From contig NW_020312785.1 of NCBI RefSeq assembly GCF_003265705.1, positions 127,601,514-127,665,513 on the forward strand: a stretch of DNA of 64,000 bases, given 5' to 3'. The position numbers were made by a program, and so were the translations under genes. Positions 22,788 through 34,627 of this stretch are shown one piece after another (within the stretch, counting starts at the first letter, position 1; each line of letters begins with the position of its first letter). This stretch comes from Callorhinus ursinus (taxonomy: Eukaryota; Chordata; Mammalia; Carnivora; Otariidae). The notes under the pieces were generated by a model. It was not told the origin of the DNA and did no database searches. It saw nothing but the letters and a program-made list of their open reading frames with translations.

Positions 22788-23234
22788 TAGTGAAATTGGC
22801 AATAATTATTTTAATTATTGATTTAACAGTGAATTAAGTTAAGCATAGCATTCTATTTTCTTTATAAACACAGGCAGTATATAACAGAAATCATTTTCTA
22901 TATTGTTAATTGGGTTAGGTAATTATTATTGGTTGGGTTAAATATATTTTTAAATAATGTATTATACTGACTTTTCAGGACTATTTTTCTTACTGTGATC
23001 ACTTACAGATGTCTCCAGAGCATACTTTTCTTCTAGAGTTAATTCTAGCTGGAAGATATTATGACAGAATATGAACTTTTGTTTTATTCTGCTCTCTATA
23101 GTTTTTAATTCTTTAAGCTGATAGTCTTTTTTTTTCAAAAAATTGAGACACCAGTAAGATGTGTAGTCCTTGCAAAATAGCAATTAATGAATAAATACTT
23201 TTGATGCATAGTCTAAGGAAATATAATTAAAATA
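22788..23234. other. Intronic sequence, nothing recognised
   Basis: AT-rich unique sequence; the short minus-strand open frame 22962-23183 lacks splice or family support. Confidence 0.5.
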
Positions 23235-23248
23235 AAGACTATAGTTTA

Positions 23249-23436
23249 GGGGCGCCTGGGTGGCTCAGTCAGTTAAGCGTCTGCCTTCGGCTCGGGTCAT
23301 GATCCCAGGGTCCTGGGATGGAGCCCCACTTCAGGATCTCTGCTCAGTGGGGAGCCTGCTTCTCCCTCTCATTCTCCCTTTGTGCTCTCTCTCTCTCTCT
23401 CTCTAAAATTAAAAAAAAAATCTTTAAAAAAAAAAA
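23249..23436 (+). mobile_element. Can-SINE, plus strand
   Basis: GGGCGCCTGGGTGGCTCAGT head, CTCTCTCTCTCT tract and AAATCTTTAAAAAAAAA tail. The flanks share ATAGTTTA (23241-23248 and about 23439-23446). Confidence 0.95.
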
Positions 23437-23734
23437 CATAGTTTAAAATATTTCAGTGGGGGAATAAAATCACCCAGACATTAGTAACACAAGCTTTCTA
23501 AGAATTATACTTTATGAGAAAAAATTAACAAATATCTTACTACTGATACTTATAGAATCATTCTGAAGTGCCAATCTCTTTAAAAAGTGGTGATTTCTAG
23601 ATCCATTTATAAAGCAAGATTCTTCCCTTATAGAAGTCTCTCCTGTATAGAATTTGATTTGATGATAATGTTGAAGAAGTAATTTTCTTCTACCCAGCCA
23701 CCCTCAAAGGCCTGCACTCATTCCTCTCCTTTTC

Positions 23735-24465
23735 TACCCCACCAACCATAGTCCCCTGCCCCTGGCCTCAGGCTTAGGAGAATGACCCAGGACTAGCAAC
23801 TCATGGTGACTACTTCCAAAAGAGGACATAGGACCCAAAAGTGGGCCATTCAGAGACCCTCTGTGAGATTTTATGTTCAGATTCTGAGAGGGTTATTTTC
23901 TCTACACTGCAAGCTGTGAGTCCCACGTTAGCTGTTAACAGCCATTGCTTCCCCTGAGTAACAAAAAATCCTATTGCAGTCTGAGAAAATGAAGCTGTGC
24001 TGGTCAGATTCCAGGGTTGTTCCCAATGGAATCATGCTTTTGTGCAAAAATGATGGTGTGTGACTCCTGTTCTAGCATCATCGGGCTTCTGCCCTGCATA
24101 ATCTTATACCACTGGTTTGCAGGGAAACCAGCTGGCACATTGTAAGGACACTCAAGCAGCCCTTTGAAGAGGTACCTATGGCAAGGAACTGAGGTCTCCC
24201 ACCAAGAGCAAGCCCCAGCTCCCCAGCCATGTGTGTGAACCACCTTGTAAGTGGATCCTCCAGCCCCCATCAGGCCTTCAAGAGATTACTGATGTCATGC
24301 CAACATCTTGACTGCAACCTTATGAGAAACCCTGAGCCAAAACCACCTAGCCTAGCTGCTCTTAAATTCCAAGCCTACAGAAAATGTGTGAGGTAATAAA
24401 TATGGTTTTATGCTGCTAAGTTTTAGAGTAATTTATTACACAGATATTGGTAACTAATACTGAAG
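23735..24465 (+). mobile_element. MaLR-like LTR remains (probably more than one fragment)
   Basis: The right part (about 24230-24465) has GTGGATCCTCCAGCCCCCAT, CTTGACTGCAACCTTATGAG, ACCCTGAGCCAAAACCACCT, TGAGGTAATAAATATGG and TGCTGCTAAGTTTTAGAGTA, the typical 3' end of an old MLT1-like LTR. The left part (GTGGGCCATTCAGAGACCCT, TTCTGAGAGGGTTATTTTC) looks like a second old repeat of similar age. Confidence 0.55.
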
Positions 24466-24694
24466 TTCAGTAGAGTCATGAAGAAATGAGAAGCAGAAAA
24501 GGAAACAGAATTATAGCAGAAGTGTTCAAACTTAAGCCCTGCTTTACTTGACTTTTTTTTTTCACTCTTTAAGTTACCCAATATCTTCCTAATTATAAGT
24601 GTCAAGTTATTTTTCATGCTCAGGTACTTGATTTGGTTTTAGGTCACTTGAAGCTTAAAGAGTATTACTAAGGTTGTTGATGATATAATGATAT

Positions 24695-24885
24695 CCATTT
24701 AGGGATACCTCTAATGAACCAGGCACTAGATTAAAGACTTAACTATTCTCTCTAATCCTTTAACAACTCCTCTTTTGTCATTTTTATGACCAAATCATAA
24801 CTGAGTGCTTAAGTACCCTGGCCAAGAAACAAATCTGGGTTTTAGATGCAGGTCTATTTGAAACCAAAACCCAAGTTTTTCCACC
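24695..24885 (+). repeat. MIR SINE fragment
   Basis: GAACCAGGCACTAGATTAAA, CTCTAATCCTTTAACAACTC, TAAGTACCCTGGCCAAGAAA and CAAATCTGGGTTTTAGATGC fit the MIR tail order. Confidence 0.6.
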
Positions 24886-25279
24886 ATGACTCTATAGTTC
24901 GTATTGCCATATATCTGGAGAGGGCTTAATATCAGATAAGGCAGGACTGTTTATATCACTCTACATTCATAAGAAATTATTAGTTAACATAAATTTTAAT
25001 TCTTAGAAAATTAATAATACTTTTTTATGGATATTTTATATCTCAACCACTTTGAGGAAGTCCTTTATTTACTTAATGCCTTCTTCCAACATTTCCCCTC
25101 CAGGCAGAATTAATTTTCCTATCACTTTGTTCACTTAGAAGTTCATTCATAAGGCTAGCATAACCCTTTCACAAAGAGCCTTTATTAATTAGAAATGGCT
25201 TTCTCTCTCCAATAGGTTAATTAATTTTTATCACAAAGATTTTGGACCAGCGCTCCAAGGAACTTTGTGAATGAGAGCA

Positions 25280-25590
25280 ATATCCCATTACATATTTAGG
25301 CTCTTTGTAATTTTTTCACTTTTACAAATAAGTCTGTAATAAAAAAATCTTTGGATATTTACATTATTTTGTATATATTCTGGATAATTTCCTTAAGTTA
25401 TAGTCAAAAAGATGTAAGTACTGCTTCAAAGAATAAGAACAACTTAGATTTTCATCTATATTGTGAGATAGCTTTTAAAATGATTATACTCATTTTTATA
25501 CTACAATGAAGATGTGAGAATGTCAGTTTCATTGAACTCTTGTTAGCATTAGGTATTATATTTTTGCTCAATGAAATAAGTGAAAAGTGG
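25280..25590 (-). mobile_element. Worn L1M fragment, minus strand
   Basis: ATTTTGTATATATTCTGGAT and GTGAGAATGTCAGTTTCATT... GAACTCTTGTTAGCATTAGG...TATTATA resemble the reverse of old L1 ORF2/3' text. Heavily diverged. Confidence 0.45.
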
Positions 25591-26429
25591 TAACACATGT
25601 GTTACCCTGATTTATCTTGGGTTAGGGGATATTGGTGACCATCCCTACTCTGGGCTCCTGGTGCGATAGCACATTCAGTGATCCCTCATCCAAGTACCCA
25701 TGAAGGGTTACAATCTGTTGGGTGTTGCCCTCTGTCATGGGTTGGGGTGGTGGCCTTGTGAAAAGTGGAGACTGCCTTCCCTGCCCTGCCCTGCTAGGTT
25801 ATAGGATGTAGGTTCCTGAAGGAGCAAGAGATTATAACAAATAAAAATATTATGACAATGGGGCAGGGAAAAATAGGAGGAGCACAGAGGATTCTCACCC
25901 CATTTTAATGCTCATTCATTGTACATCGCAGCTATATAAAGCATACATACATGCGAAGGATTTCTCTCCAGTTAAGCTGCTGACCCCTCACCTTGCCGGA
26001 GTAGCAGCTTCCTGATCAGCCCCATCAGTGCCCACCTCCTCCCTCCACAAAGACAGGCAGCTTCTTTCTTCTTCCTTCTGAGGGTGGTTATTTAATGGAA
26101 GCATAGTTTCCTTTCCATCATCTTAGAAATGTTAATGAATAATCAAAACAAAATATGTGAATGCAGACCCGCCTTGGTAAATAAGAGTATCAACTTAATA
26201 ATTGGCCATTCTCCTGGAGGAAACTTTACAAATAGAATGTGCTCCAGGTGTTAACCAGAACAACAGGTGCTGAAGAAGAGAATTATTTTTTTTTAACCAC
26301 AAGAAGGAGAAAAGCTTACCCCACTTAACATCCATAGATAAGAGAATTAGAAGTGTCACTTGCCAGAAAACTGGAAAAGAAGACTCCTCTCTGCCATCCC
26401 TGTCAATTTATACACATGAAAATTGCTTT
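25591..26429. other. GC-richer unassigned block
   Basis: Contains CCCTGCCCTGCCCTGC, a CTATATAAAGC TATA-like box near 25930, and CCTTGCCGGAGTAGCAGCTT, with more CpG than its surroundings. No open frame, no repeat family. It could be an unrecognised LTR, a conserved element or an ordinary GC patch. Confidence 0.4.
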
Positions 26430-28020
26430 ATGATTTTTAGATACGACACCAAAGGTACAATCTATGAAAGAAATAATTGATAAATGGGACTTCATTCAAA
26501 TTAAAAACTCCTGCTATGCGAAAGACCATGTCAGGAAATTGAAGACAAGCTACAGATTAGAAGAAAATATTTGCAAGAGATAATTATGAGGGCGCCTGGG
26601 TGGCTCAGTCAGTTAAGTGTCTGCCTTCAGCTCAGGCCATGATCCCAGGGTCCTGGGATCAAGTCCTGCATCAGGCTCTCTGCTCAGCGGGGAGCCTGCT
26701 TCTCCCTCTTCCTCTGCCCCTGCTTGTGCTCTCTCTGTCAAATAAATAAATAAATAAAATCTTAAAAAAAAAAGATAATTATGAGACGTAACTGTTACCT
26801 AAAATATACAAAAACATAAATTCCTTTTCTAAATAAGCCCGAGTACTTATTCTGATAATTATCAGTAATCCCACTGTTTACATGCAATCTTCCAATTACT
26901 GCTTAAATAAATAAAAGTAATAAAAGAGCCAATATATATAAATTTTTGTATATCCACCCACATATATATGGGTATGGATAAATGTAAGTATATGTGTGTG
27001 TGTGTGCATGTACAAAGAACTCTTAAAACTCAACAATAAGAACCCAATCTGATTTAAAAATGGATACACATATGACAAATAAGCATATGAAAAGAAGCTG
27101 CACATCATATGTCATCAGGAAAATGCAAATTAAAACAATAATAAAACCTCACTATGCACCTATTAGAATGGCCAGAATCCAGAACACTGGCCACAGCAAA
27201 CGCTGGTGAGGATGTGGAGCAACGGCAACAGGACTCTCATACATTGTATTGCTGGTGCGAATACAAACTGGTAGGGCCACTTTGGAAGACGGTTTGACAG
27301 TTTTTTACAAAACTAAATATACTCTTGCCATTTGATCTACCCAAAAGAGTTGAAAACTTATGTCCACACAAAAATCTGCACATGGATATTTATAGCAGTT
27401 CTATTCATAGTTGCCCAAACTTGGACACAACCAAGATATCTTTCAGTAGATAAATAGATATATAAGTAAACTATGGTACATCCAGAAAATAAAATAGCAT
27501 TCAGTGCTAAAAAGAAGTGAGCTATCAAGCTATGAAAATACCTTCAATGCATATCACTAAGTGAAAGAATCCAATCTGAGAAAATTACATAATATATGGT
27601 TCCAACTATATGACATTCTGGAATAAAGACAAAATTATGGAGACAGGAAAAATATCAGTGGTTACCAGGAGTTGGAGAGGAAATGAAGTGATGACTAGAC
27701 AGAGCACAGAGGACTTTGGGGGCACTGAAAATACTCCATATAATACAATAATGATGGCTACATGTCATGATACATTTGTTCAAACCCACAGAATATGCAA
27801 AACTAAGAGTGAACTGTAAGGTAAACTAAGGACTTTGGTGATCACTATGTATCATTGTAAGTTCACTGATTATAGACAATGTGCCACTCTGGTAGGGGAT
27901 GCTGGTAATAGTGGGAGGATGCATTTGTGGGAACAGGGAGTATATGGAAAATCTCTGTACCTTCACCTCAATTTTGCTATGAATTTAAACTTGTTCTAAA
28001 AAATAAAGTCTTTTAAAAAA
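26430..28020 (+). mobile_element. Old LINE-1 (L1M) ORF2 end and 3' UTR, split by a SINE
   Basis: GGGACTTCATTCAAATTAAA before the SINE, then AAGAACTCTTAAAACTCAAC, CACCTATTAGAATGGCCAGA, GGTGAGGATGTGGAGCAACG, ATTTATAGCAGTTCTATTCA, AGTGGTTACCAGGAGTTGGA and an ending TTGTTCTAAAAAATAAAGTC. The frame is destroyed throughout. The SINE at 26591-26772 is a later insertion. Confidence 0.9.
26591..26772 (+). mobile_element. Can-SINE nested in an old L1
   Basis: GGCGCCTGGGTGGCTCAGTC head; AAATAAATAAATAAATAA tail. Exact target-site duplications AGATAATTATGAG at 26578-26590 and 26773-26785. Confidence 0.96.
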
Positions 28021-28099
28021 TACTATGAAGATTGAGAGAGAAACCATGAAAGATGGGGACAAGTTTTATTTTAGTACACTTAATGCAACTTTTTTCCTG

Positions 28100-28440
28100 C
28101 TTTTTGAACAAGAGACCTGTGTTTTCATTTTGCACTGGCCCCACATATCAAATGTAGCCAGAACTGTTTGTTGATATGTGTTTTGCAAATATTTTCTGCC
28201 AATCTGTAGTATGCCTTTTCATTCTCTTAACAGGTCTTTTGCAGAACAAAGACGAAGTTTTGATGAAGTAGAATTCATCAATTTCTTCCTTAATGGACTC
28301 TGCTTCCGGTAACATGTTTTAAAACATTTATTTTAACCCAGTTCATAGAGATGTTGTATAATTTCTACTAAAAGTTTTATAGTTTTACATTTTACATTTT
28401 GAGAGCTATGATCCAAACATTATGAGCAATTTAATGCTTT
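28100..28440 (-). mobile_element. L1M fragment, minus strand
   Basis: GCAAATATTTTCTGCCAATC, GTATGCCTTTTCATTCTCTT, TTGATGAAGTAGAATTCATC and AAGTTTTATAGTTTTACATT are the reverse of a well-known L1 ORF2 stretch. It lies head-on to the plus-strand L1M and is a separate insertion. Confidence 0.8.
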
Positions 28441-28456
28441 TAATGTATATTATTTT

Positions 28457-28629
28457 TTAAAAGATTTTATTCATTTATTTAAGGGGGGAGGGGCGGTGGG
28501 AGAGGGACAAGCAGACCTCACACTGAGCGTGGAGCCCTACATGGGGGCTTGATCTCAGGACCCTGAGATCATGACCTGAGCCAAAACCAAGAGTTGGATG
28601 CTCAACCGCCTGAGCCAACCAGGTGCCCC
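28457..28629 (-). mobile_element. Can-SINE, minus strand (older subtype)
   Basis: AAAAGATTTTATTCATTTA tail complement; CATGACCTGAGCCAAAACCA and CCAAGAGTTGGATGCTCAAC mark the older subtype. The flanks TAATGTATATTATTT and TAATCTATATTATTT are near-identical target-site duplications. Confidence 0.93.
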
Positions 28630-28644
28630 TAATCTATATTATTT

Positions 28645-29100
28645 CTACTTGAGACTCTCTCTCCTCTCTTTCTGGGACTACACTTCCACCATTAGAACTT
28701 TTCTCAGTGAATTATATATCTCCATCTTGATTTTTCTTCATTTTTACAACTTTGTTTTGTACCAGTGCTTAATTCCAGATGTTTCTATTGAGTTGTATGA
28801 GAATTAAAAAACAAAAACAAAACCTCTTTTCAGCTTTGACCAAATGTTTGGTGAATCCATCTACTGAGCTCTTAAAAATTATGTATTTCACTTATAGAAT
28901 TTGGGTTTGACTTGGTTTTATAGATCCCAGTCCTTTGGTGAAATTCCACAATGTATCATTTATCTTTGTCAACATATTGAGTTCAGTTATATTTCATCCC
29001 TCCAACATCTGAATAATCTGTGGCCTATGGCTCTACCTTTCCTCTTGGTTTTTGGTAAGTTTTCTTGATATACTTGAAAAATTTTATTAAATGGTGGGAA
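28645..29100. other. Intronic sequence, nothing recognised
   Basis: Probably further worn repeat text (TTTTGAATTTGGGTTTGACT-like), but no family could be assigned. Confidence 0.4.
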
Positions 29101-29640
29101 ATCATATAAAAATATATAGGGGCTCCAAAAGATGGATGTCTCCCTCAGAGATTACTTCTCTTCTGGCCTTCAACTAGAATTGAGGCAGAGCCTCTTGACT
29201 CTGTCAGAAAATGAGAGGAGAGTCCAAACTTTTGGCCCTTACTTGTAAGGCATAAGTCTCCAGGAGCTTCAGATGAAAGTGGGGGATCTACCCCAAGTTT
29301 CCCTCCAGACCATGAATTCCCTGTTTGTGTCCCAGCCCTGTGGCCAGAAGCACTCCTTAGAATCTCAGCCTCTGCACCTTCATTCTGTTCTGTCTCTGGG
29401 ACTCATGACTCTCCACAGTTCAGGATTAGACACAGGCCTTGATGAACAAAAGCTGTTTAAAATATCCGTCTCACTTGTTTTGGGTTTCCTCTTCTCCGCA
29501 AACTTGCCTCCAGAAGTCCTGACTTTCTTTACTGTGTTCAGATTTCAAACAGCCTTCTGTTGTGATTTTATGTTGCTTTCACAGCTGTGCTTAGAGGGAA
29601 GCTTGGCTTGATACAAACTACTCTGCCATAGTCAGAAAAT
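29101..29640. repeat. GC-richer block, probably an old repeat of unknown family
   Basis: Dense complex sequence ending ACAGCTGTGCTTAGAGGGAA, GCTTGGCTTGATACAAACTA and CTCTGCCATAGTCAGAA, which feels like the 5' or 3' end of an ancient L1 or LTR. A 112-codon open frame at 29273-29611 has no family resemblance. Confidence 0.35.
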
Positions 29641-31615
29641 GATACCTACTTTTATATTTTACCCTATATATTTACGTGGTGCTATTCAACAAGTATGTAT
29701 TCATGAAGTACTTATATACAATTTGTAAAGGAAGGTAAGATGTTTTAATAATCCAGATTAAAATGCTTGGGAAGAGACACAGAAATTGTGTATGGAATCC
29801 TAAAGATATGAGAATATTTAAGCAAAGATACACGAAAGAGAACCAGCATGAACAAGGAACTCTTAATATCTTGATTTGACAAGTTCACCTAGTCAATTTA
29901 AAAAGTCAGATTAAGTTTAAAGATAAGAAAGCGACTTTTACTGATTTCACATTTAGAAGCAAGAGGACAATAGTACTTTCAATTTACGATGTCGAGGCAA
30001 CCACTGATACTTGCAGCAAAGACATACTAAGCTTGATTTGTGAAAGGACGTTCAGTGAGAGATAGTTTTAGGATAATTAATGATCTGGTACTAAGCATAT
30101 TGTGAAAGAGTGTTCTAAGTCTTTTATACATAGGAGATAACTGATGAATCCTTGTTTGTGTAAATAAGCCTTCAGAGAAGAGATATGGAAAATGAGAGAG
30201 GAGTTAGGTTTTGTTGTATTATTGAATTGCAAGTGTTTGTAAAGCAAGGGAATTAAAAAAAAAAGTTTCAACAAAAGCAAAGCTTTGTCTTGGCATGCTT
30301 AAAATCTCCTTTTAGACTTTTTATATTGCTTTTCTCTCTTGTATTTCATGCTAACACAAAGTAAAACAAATGACCACATACATGTATTACTATTGGTAAA
30401 ATGGCAGACAAACCCGGCAATAAAGCACACATTTAATATAAAAGTAAACAATTCAACAAACAACCTTTCCTCAGTCTTCATTTACGGGAATGTACTCTAT
30501 GCTTAACTTCCTTTTCTCAAGTTAGATTTTACCATTTCTTTTAAATAGAAAATGGTGGTTCCTAAATTTACTACATTGTCCTTACGCTACATATTAATTA
30601 AAGGAAAAGCAGAGTAGAAACTTCCTTGTTGCTGTACATTTCAGTAAATCTATCTTCTTTAACATCTGCAAAAATATAAACTTACACTATCTACTGCTCT
30701 TCAACACATCTCAGGATTATTGATCATTACACATATCACTCTTCATTGACTAGATCTCACATGTCTTGCTTCTCTCCAATTTCTGAAAATACTAGAACTT
30801 CTTAATCCTGAGATATGAAAAAACAAAATAACAAAACTAACTGCACACACAAAAATCACAGTCCCACAATCCCATCTCCACATTCTTTTTGTCATTTTAT
30901 GATCTAAAATGCTTTCCCTCTGCTTTTCTATCCCTTTGTTTCACCAAGCTGTAATTGTCTGCCCAGTGTAGATAACACTTTACATCTCAGATCAGGGAAA
31001 TGTGTGGAAGGAAATGCACGAGTTATAAATAACATGATTTGAATGTTTGGTTCAATGCATATTTAAATAGGCAGCATCATTAACAACAATGATTGACAAC
31101 AGGCTGAATGCAAGAGCTATCCAAAAAGGGAGTGTTTGTCCCTGAAAAATAATAAGATGCTAGCCCATGGAAATACTCAAAGTTTAAAGTTTCACTTGGC
31201 AGGTTCTGCATAGTCAAGGAATTAGACTTGCTGACTTCAGATTTGGCATTATTATAAAAGTGCATAATGTACACTGAAGAAGGGAACAAGCACATGCACA
31301 TTCTGACTATTGGAGAGAAGCTATACTCATCCGGGAAGACATGTCTTATTGTTATCCTCATTATTCAGATAGGAACACTGAGCCAAAAACTCTAAGTAAA
31401 TTCCCTAAAATAAAAAATCTTTTTAAAGCCAGAGTTTTGATTTAAATGAGATATGGTTAACTATAAGGCCAAAAATTGAAGAAAATCAGTATATAATTAA
31501 ACAAAGAGATGCATATATATGATATATAGGCAGATTTTTATGATTATACTTCAAATAGGAAGAAAGGATGAAATGTGGAGTTTTATGGAAACTCAAATAA
31601 AAACAAAAGCTATTA
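29641..31615. other. Long intronic stretch, nothing recognised
   Basis: AT-rich; small open frames only; no SINE, L1 or splice-flanked exon seen. Confidence 0.5.
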
Positions 31616-31619
31616 ATAT

Positions 31620-31800
31620 TTAATATTACGGATATTTATTATATGATAGAAACTCTTTTAAGACTTTACCTGCCCCGATGCATTTATAATCATCAAAGGA
31701 ACCCTACAGAGTACATACTAGTATTTTTCTGATTTTATAGGTAAAGACTGTGTAGAAAGAGGTCACAGAAAGTTCCACCCAGATCATACAATTAGAGTGT
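31620..31800 (+). repeat. MIR SINE
   Basis: GATAGAAACTCTTTTAAGAC, AATCATCAAAGGAACCCTAC, TTTTATAGGTAAAGACTG, AGAAAGAGGTCACAGAAAG and AGATCATACAATTAGAGTG keep the MIR order. Confidence 0.7.
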
Positions 31801-31810
31801 GTTACAGCGG

Positions 31811-32000
31811 GGAGCTTCTGGGTGGCTCAGTTAGTTAAATGTCTGCCTTCAGCTCAGGGTCCTGGGAACAAGTCCCACATCAGGCTCCCTGCTTAGTGGG
31901 GAGTCTGCTTCTTCCTCTACCCCCCTGCCCCTGCTCATGATCTCTCTCTCTCTCTCCCACTCTCTCTCTCTCAAATAAATAAATCTTTAAAAAAAAAAAG
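31811..32000 (+). mobile_element. Can-SINE, plus strand
   Basis: GGAGCTTCTGGGTGGCTCAG head, CTCTCTCTCTCTCTC tract and AAATAAATAAATC tail. The flanks GTGTTACAGCGG and TTGTTACAGTGG duplicate the target. A (GAA)n expansion sits in its A-tail. Confidence 0.95.
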
Positions 32001-32017
32001 AAGAAGAAGAAGAAGAA
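31999..32017. repeat. (AAG)n microsatellite in a SINE tail
   Basis: About six AAG units directly after the poly(A) tail, a common origin for simple repeats. Confidence 0.9.
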
Positions 32018-32340
32018 TTTGTTACAGTGGGAACTGGAAACTCCAGAATCTATGCCCTGATCATTATACCACACAGCCCTAAGAGAATTTACATTAAGTT
32101 TGATTAGGAAATTAAGGAAAAGAGGTCAATTCATTTTTTACTCAGCTTTAATCATGGCAGTATGATAGAGTCAATAAGATGTTTAAAATAAACATTTTGC
32201 TTTATTCTCATTTTAATTCTTGAAATCTAACTAATATCCAAACACTATTTTTCTACTCTTCTAGCCATAAAAAGTTCTCACTCCTATATAGAAAAGGAAT
32301 AATTAGAAGTGGTCATCCTGATAAAAGAAATATAAAATCA

Positions 32341-32532
32341 GGGGCACCTGGGTGGCTCAGTTGGTTAAGCATCTGCCTTCGGCTCAGGTCATGATCCCAG
32401 GGTGCTGGGATCGAGTCCCCCATCAGGCTCCCTGCTCTGCGGGGAACCTGCTTCTTCTTCTCCCTCTGCTGCTCCCCCTGCTTGTACTCTCTCGCTCTCT
32501 CTCTCTCAAATAAATAAAATCTTTAATAAATA
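32341..32532 (+). mobile_element. Can-SINE, plus strand
   Basis: GGGGCACCTGGGTGGCTCAG head, CTTCTTCTTCTCCCTCTG body and AAATAAATAAAATCTT tail. Flanks AATATAAAATCA (32329-32340) and TATATAAAATCA (32533-32544). Confidence 0.95.
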
Positions 32533-32701
32533 TATATAAAATCATTTTAATTTGATAATTTTGACAACATAGAATTATTTTTGCAGTTTTCCTTTGAATT
32601 TAAGTATAAAGAAAATCAGTTACTCAGTTACTACATAGGAAAAAACAAACAACAACAAAAAAGTGGGTTAGACAAATTGAGATATAAAATCATTCTTCAC
32701 A

Positions 32702-32935
32702 GGGGTGCCTGAGTGGCTCAGCCCGTTAAGTGTTAGACTCTTGGTTTCAGCTCGGGTCCCAATCTCAGGATCATTAGTTCAAGCCCCATTAGGGCTCCAC
32801 ACCCCCACCTCAGGCTCAGTGCTCAGCATGGAGTGGGCTTCAGGTTCTCTCTCTCCCTTTCCTTCTGCCCCTTACCCACCCATTGTGATCTCTCTCTCTT
32901 AAAAAAAAAAAAAAAAAACAACTTTAAAAAAATAA
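32702..32935 (+). mobile_element. Can-SINE, plus strand (older subtype)
   Basis: GGGTGCCTGAGTGGCTCAGC head, GTTAGACTCTTGGTTTCAGC, CT-rich body, then a long A-rich tail. The target-site duplication is unclear, in keeping with greater age. Confidence 0.9.
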
Positions 32936-34355
32936 AATAAATGAGTCTTTACCAAATTTATTTAAATATTCTCTTGGGGGCTTTTATACCAAAAGTCTTT
33001 CTTCCCGATTTGAGACCAGCAAGCTGGGGATCTACCAAAGTTCAGACTGATTATTTACCTTCTCTCCAAGTTTTATTTTTTTTAAATCTATACAATAATA
33101 GTTAACTACAGACACCTTACTGGTGTGAGGGAAGGATTAACTCAATTCAAACGCAGCCCATAAGAAAGCTGATGGCAGAGCCTACTGATAAACTCTACTG
33201 GAAGCATTTTTCCCGGATTCTGCTACTGATCTGGTAAAAGATCTTTGGAAAAAGTTGGCAGCACATCTTCTGGGGGAAGAGTTCAGATTCAGCCATGTCT
33301 CCTTCATCTCAGAAGCAAATGGAAGGACTTTTCAAAGAAATGGCAGCATAATCTCCTGATGCCACCCAGGAAAGTGTGTCTGGGTTAGGTAAGAAACAAC
33401 AAAGGCTTTAGGTCCTTGAAACTTCTTATTGTTCAGGACAGCTTTCTGATAGGTGTTATCAGCCACCAGATGACTAATGGTCAGCAGTTTCCAAAATTTA
33501 CAAGCTGGCAAACCCAGCAGAGTTGAATCACAGTTCTTAAAGCTGAAAAGGCTCCTAGAGAATCATGTGATGGCCTCGAAATGAGATCCTGGGGAACCTC
33601 TGTTGCCAGTTTTGTAACGTTTGTTACCAGTTTATAGTTCCACTTACAGATTCCAAGGTGATCCCCACGTTATGAGACTATAAATGTTAGGTGTCTCAGT
33701 CTTTGATATGGCCACCTGGAGTCATTGACAATGGTAGTATAGTGGAGAAGTACAGGCCATAAAAGCATCCTGCTTCTCAGATCCATTCAGTCAGCACATA
33801 ATATTTACTCAAGGCACAATGTGAACAAAACATTCTGCTATATATATCTTGGGAGAGTGACAAGAAGAGCAGATATGACACGTTCCTTTGAAAAGTTTAC
33901 AGTTACAAAACAGAAACTTCTCATAGACATGTCACAAATGCTCCCATTCCTATTTAGTCTTATAAATACAAATGAAATAAACTGTTAAACTTACCGGTGG
34001 AAGCTAATTAAAGAGACTGGCAAGCACTATAGGAACTGATTCAAATGTAGCGCACACCAACACTTCAAAGGCATTCATATTTAGTAAAACTATTGTGTAT
34101 ATTTCATTATTAATGCTTCTAAATTCCTCTATCCTACATGTGGTCTATGTTATTTATATTAGCATCTTTTTATAACAAAGTTGGTTTGAGGATGAAAAAT
34201 ATAAATATGAACTATAAGGAAACCATGTTTTCTTTTTGTGCACTAGCAATTCTTTTTTTCCCCCAGGATTATTCATCAGAAGTATTCCTGAAATAATTTT
34301 ATTCTTTTATATTTATTTTTGAAAACTCTAGCAAAATATCAAGTTACTGCTGCCT
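32936..34355. other. Unassigned intronic block, more complex than neighbours
   Basis: About 33000-33760 is GC-richer and free of simple repeats (for example GGCAGCACATCTTCTGGGGG, CACCTGGAGTCATTGACAAT) yet matches no repeat I recognise and has no open frame. Candidate conserved noncoding sequence or an old LTR. Confidence 0.4.
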
Positions 34356-34369
34356 TACCATCATGATTT

Positions 34370-34578
34370 ATTATTATTATTTTTTTAAGTTTTAGAGAGA
34401 GAAAGAGTGTGTGAGTGGAGGAAAGGGTGGAGTGAGAGAGAGAGAGAGAGAATCTCAAGCAGGCTCGATGCTCAGTGCGGAGCCCAATGCGGGGCTCAGT
34501 CCCACAACCCTGAGGTCATGATCTGGCCTGAAATCAAGAGTCAGACACTTAACTGACTGAGACAGCGAGGTGCACCCC
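34370..34578 (-). mobile_element. Can-SINE, minus strand, part of a composite insertion
   Basis: GAGAGAGAGAGAGAGA tract, GGAGCCCAATGCGGGGCTCA and ACTGACTGAGACAGCGAGGT (reverse of the head). Its left flank ACCATCATGATTT (34357-34369) is repeated only at 34615-34627 as ACCACCATGATTT, beyond an extra T-run and GA-rich piece. Confidence 0.92.
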
Positions 34579-34614
34579 ATCTTTTTTTTTTTTTAAGAGA
34601 GAGTGAGAGAGACT
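34579..34614 (-). mobile_element. Second, very short Can-SINE tail fragment
   Basis: A T-run followed by AAGAGAGAGTGAGAGAGAC looks like the tail and CT body end of another minus-strand Can-SINE, placed between the main SINE and the right target-site copy. Confidence 0.65.
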
Positions 34615-34627
34615 ACCACCATGATTT

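Noticed and set aside
26430..28440. Plus and minus L1M pieces as one twin-primed element
   Set aside because: The plus piece has its own 3' terminus at about 28020, and the minus piece is a different ORF2 region rather than the adjoining one, so they are separate insertions.
29273..29611. 112-codon plus-strand open frame
   Set aside because: Lies in a GC-richer block that looks like an old repeat; no family resemblance and no exon boundaries.
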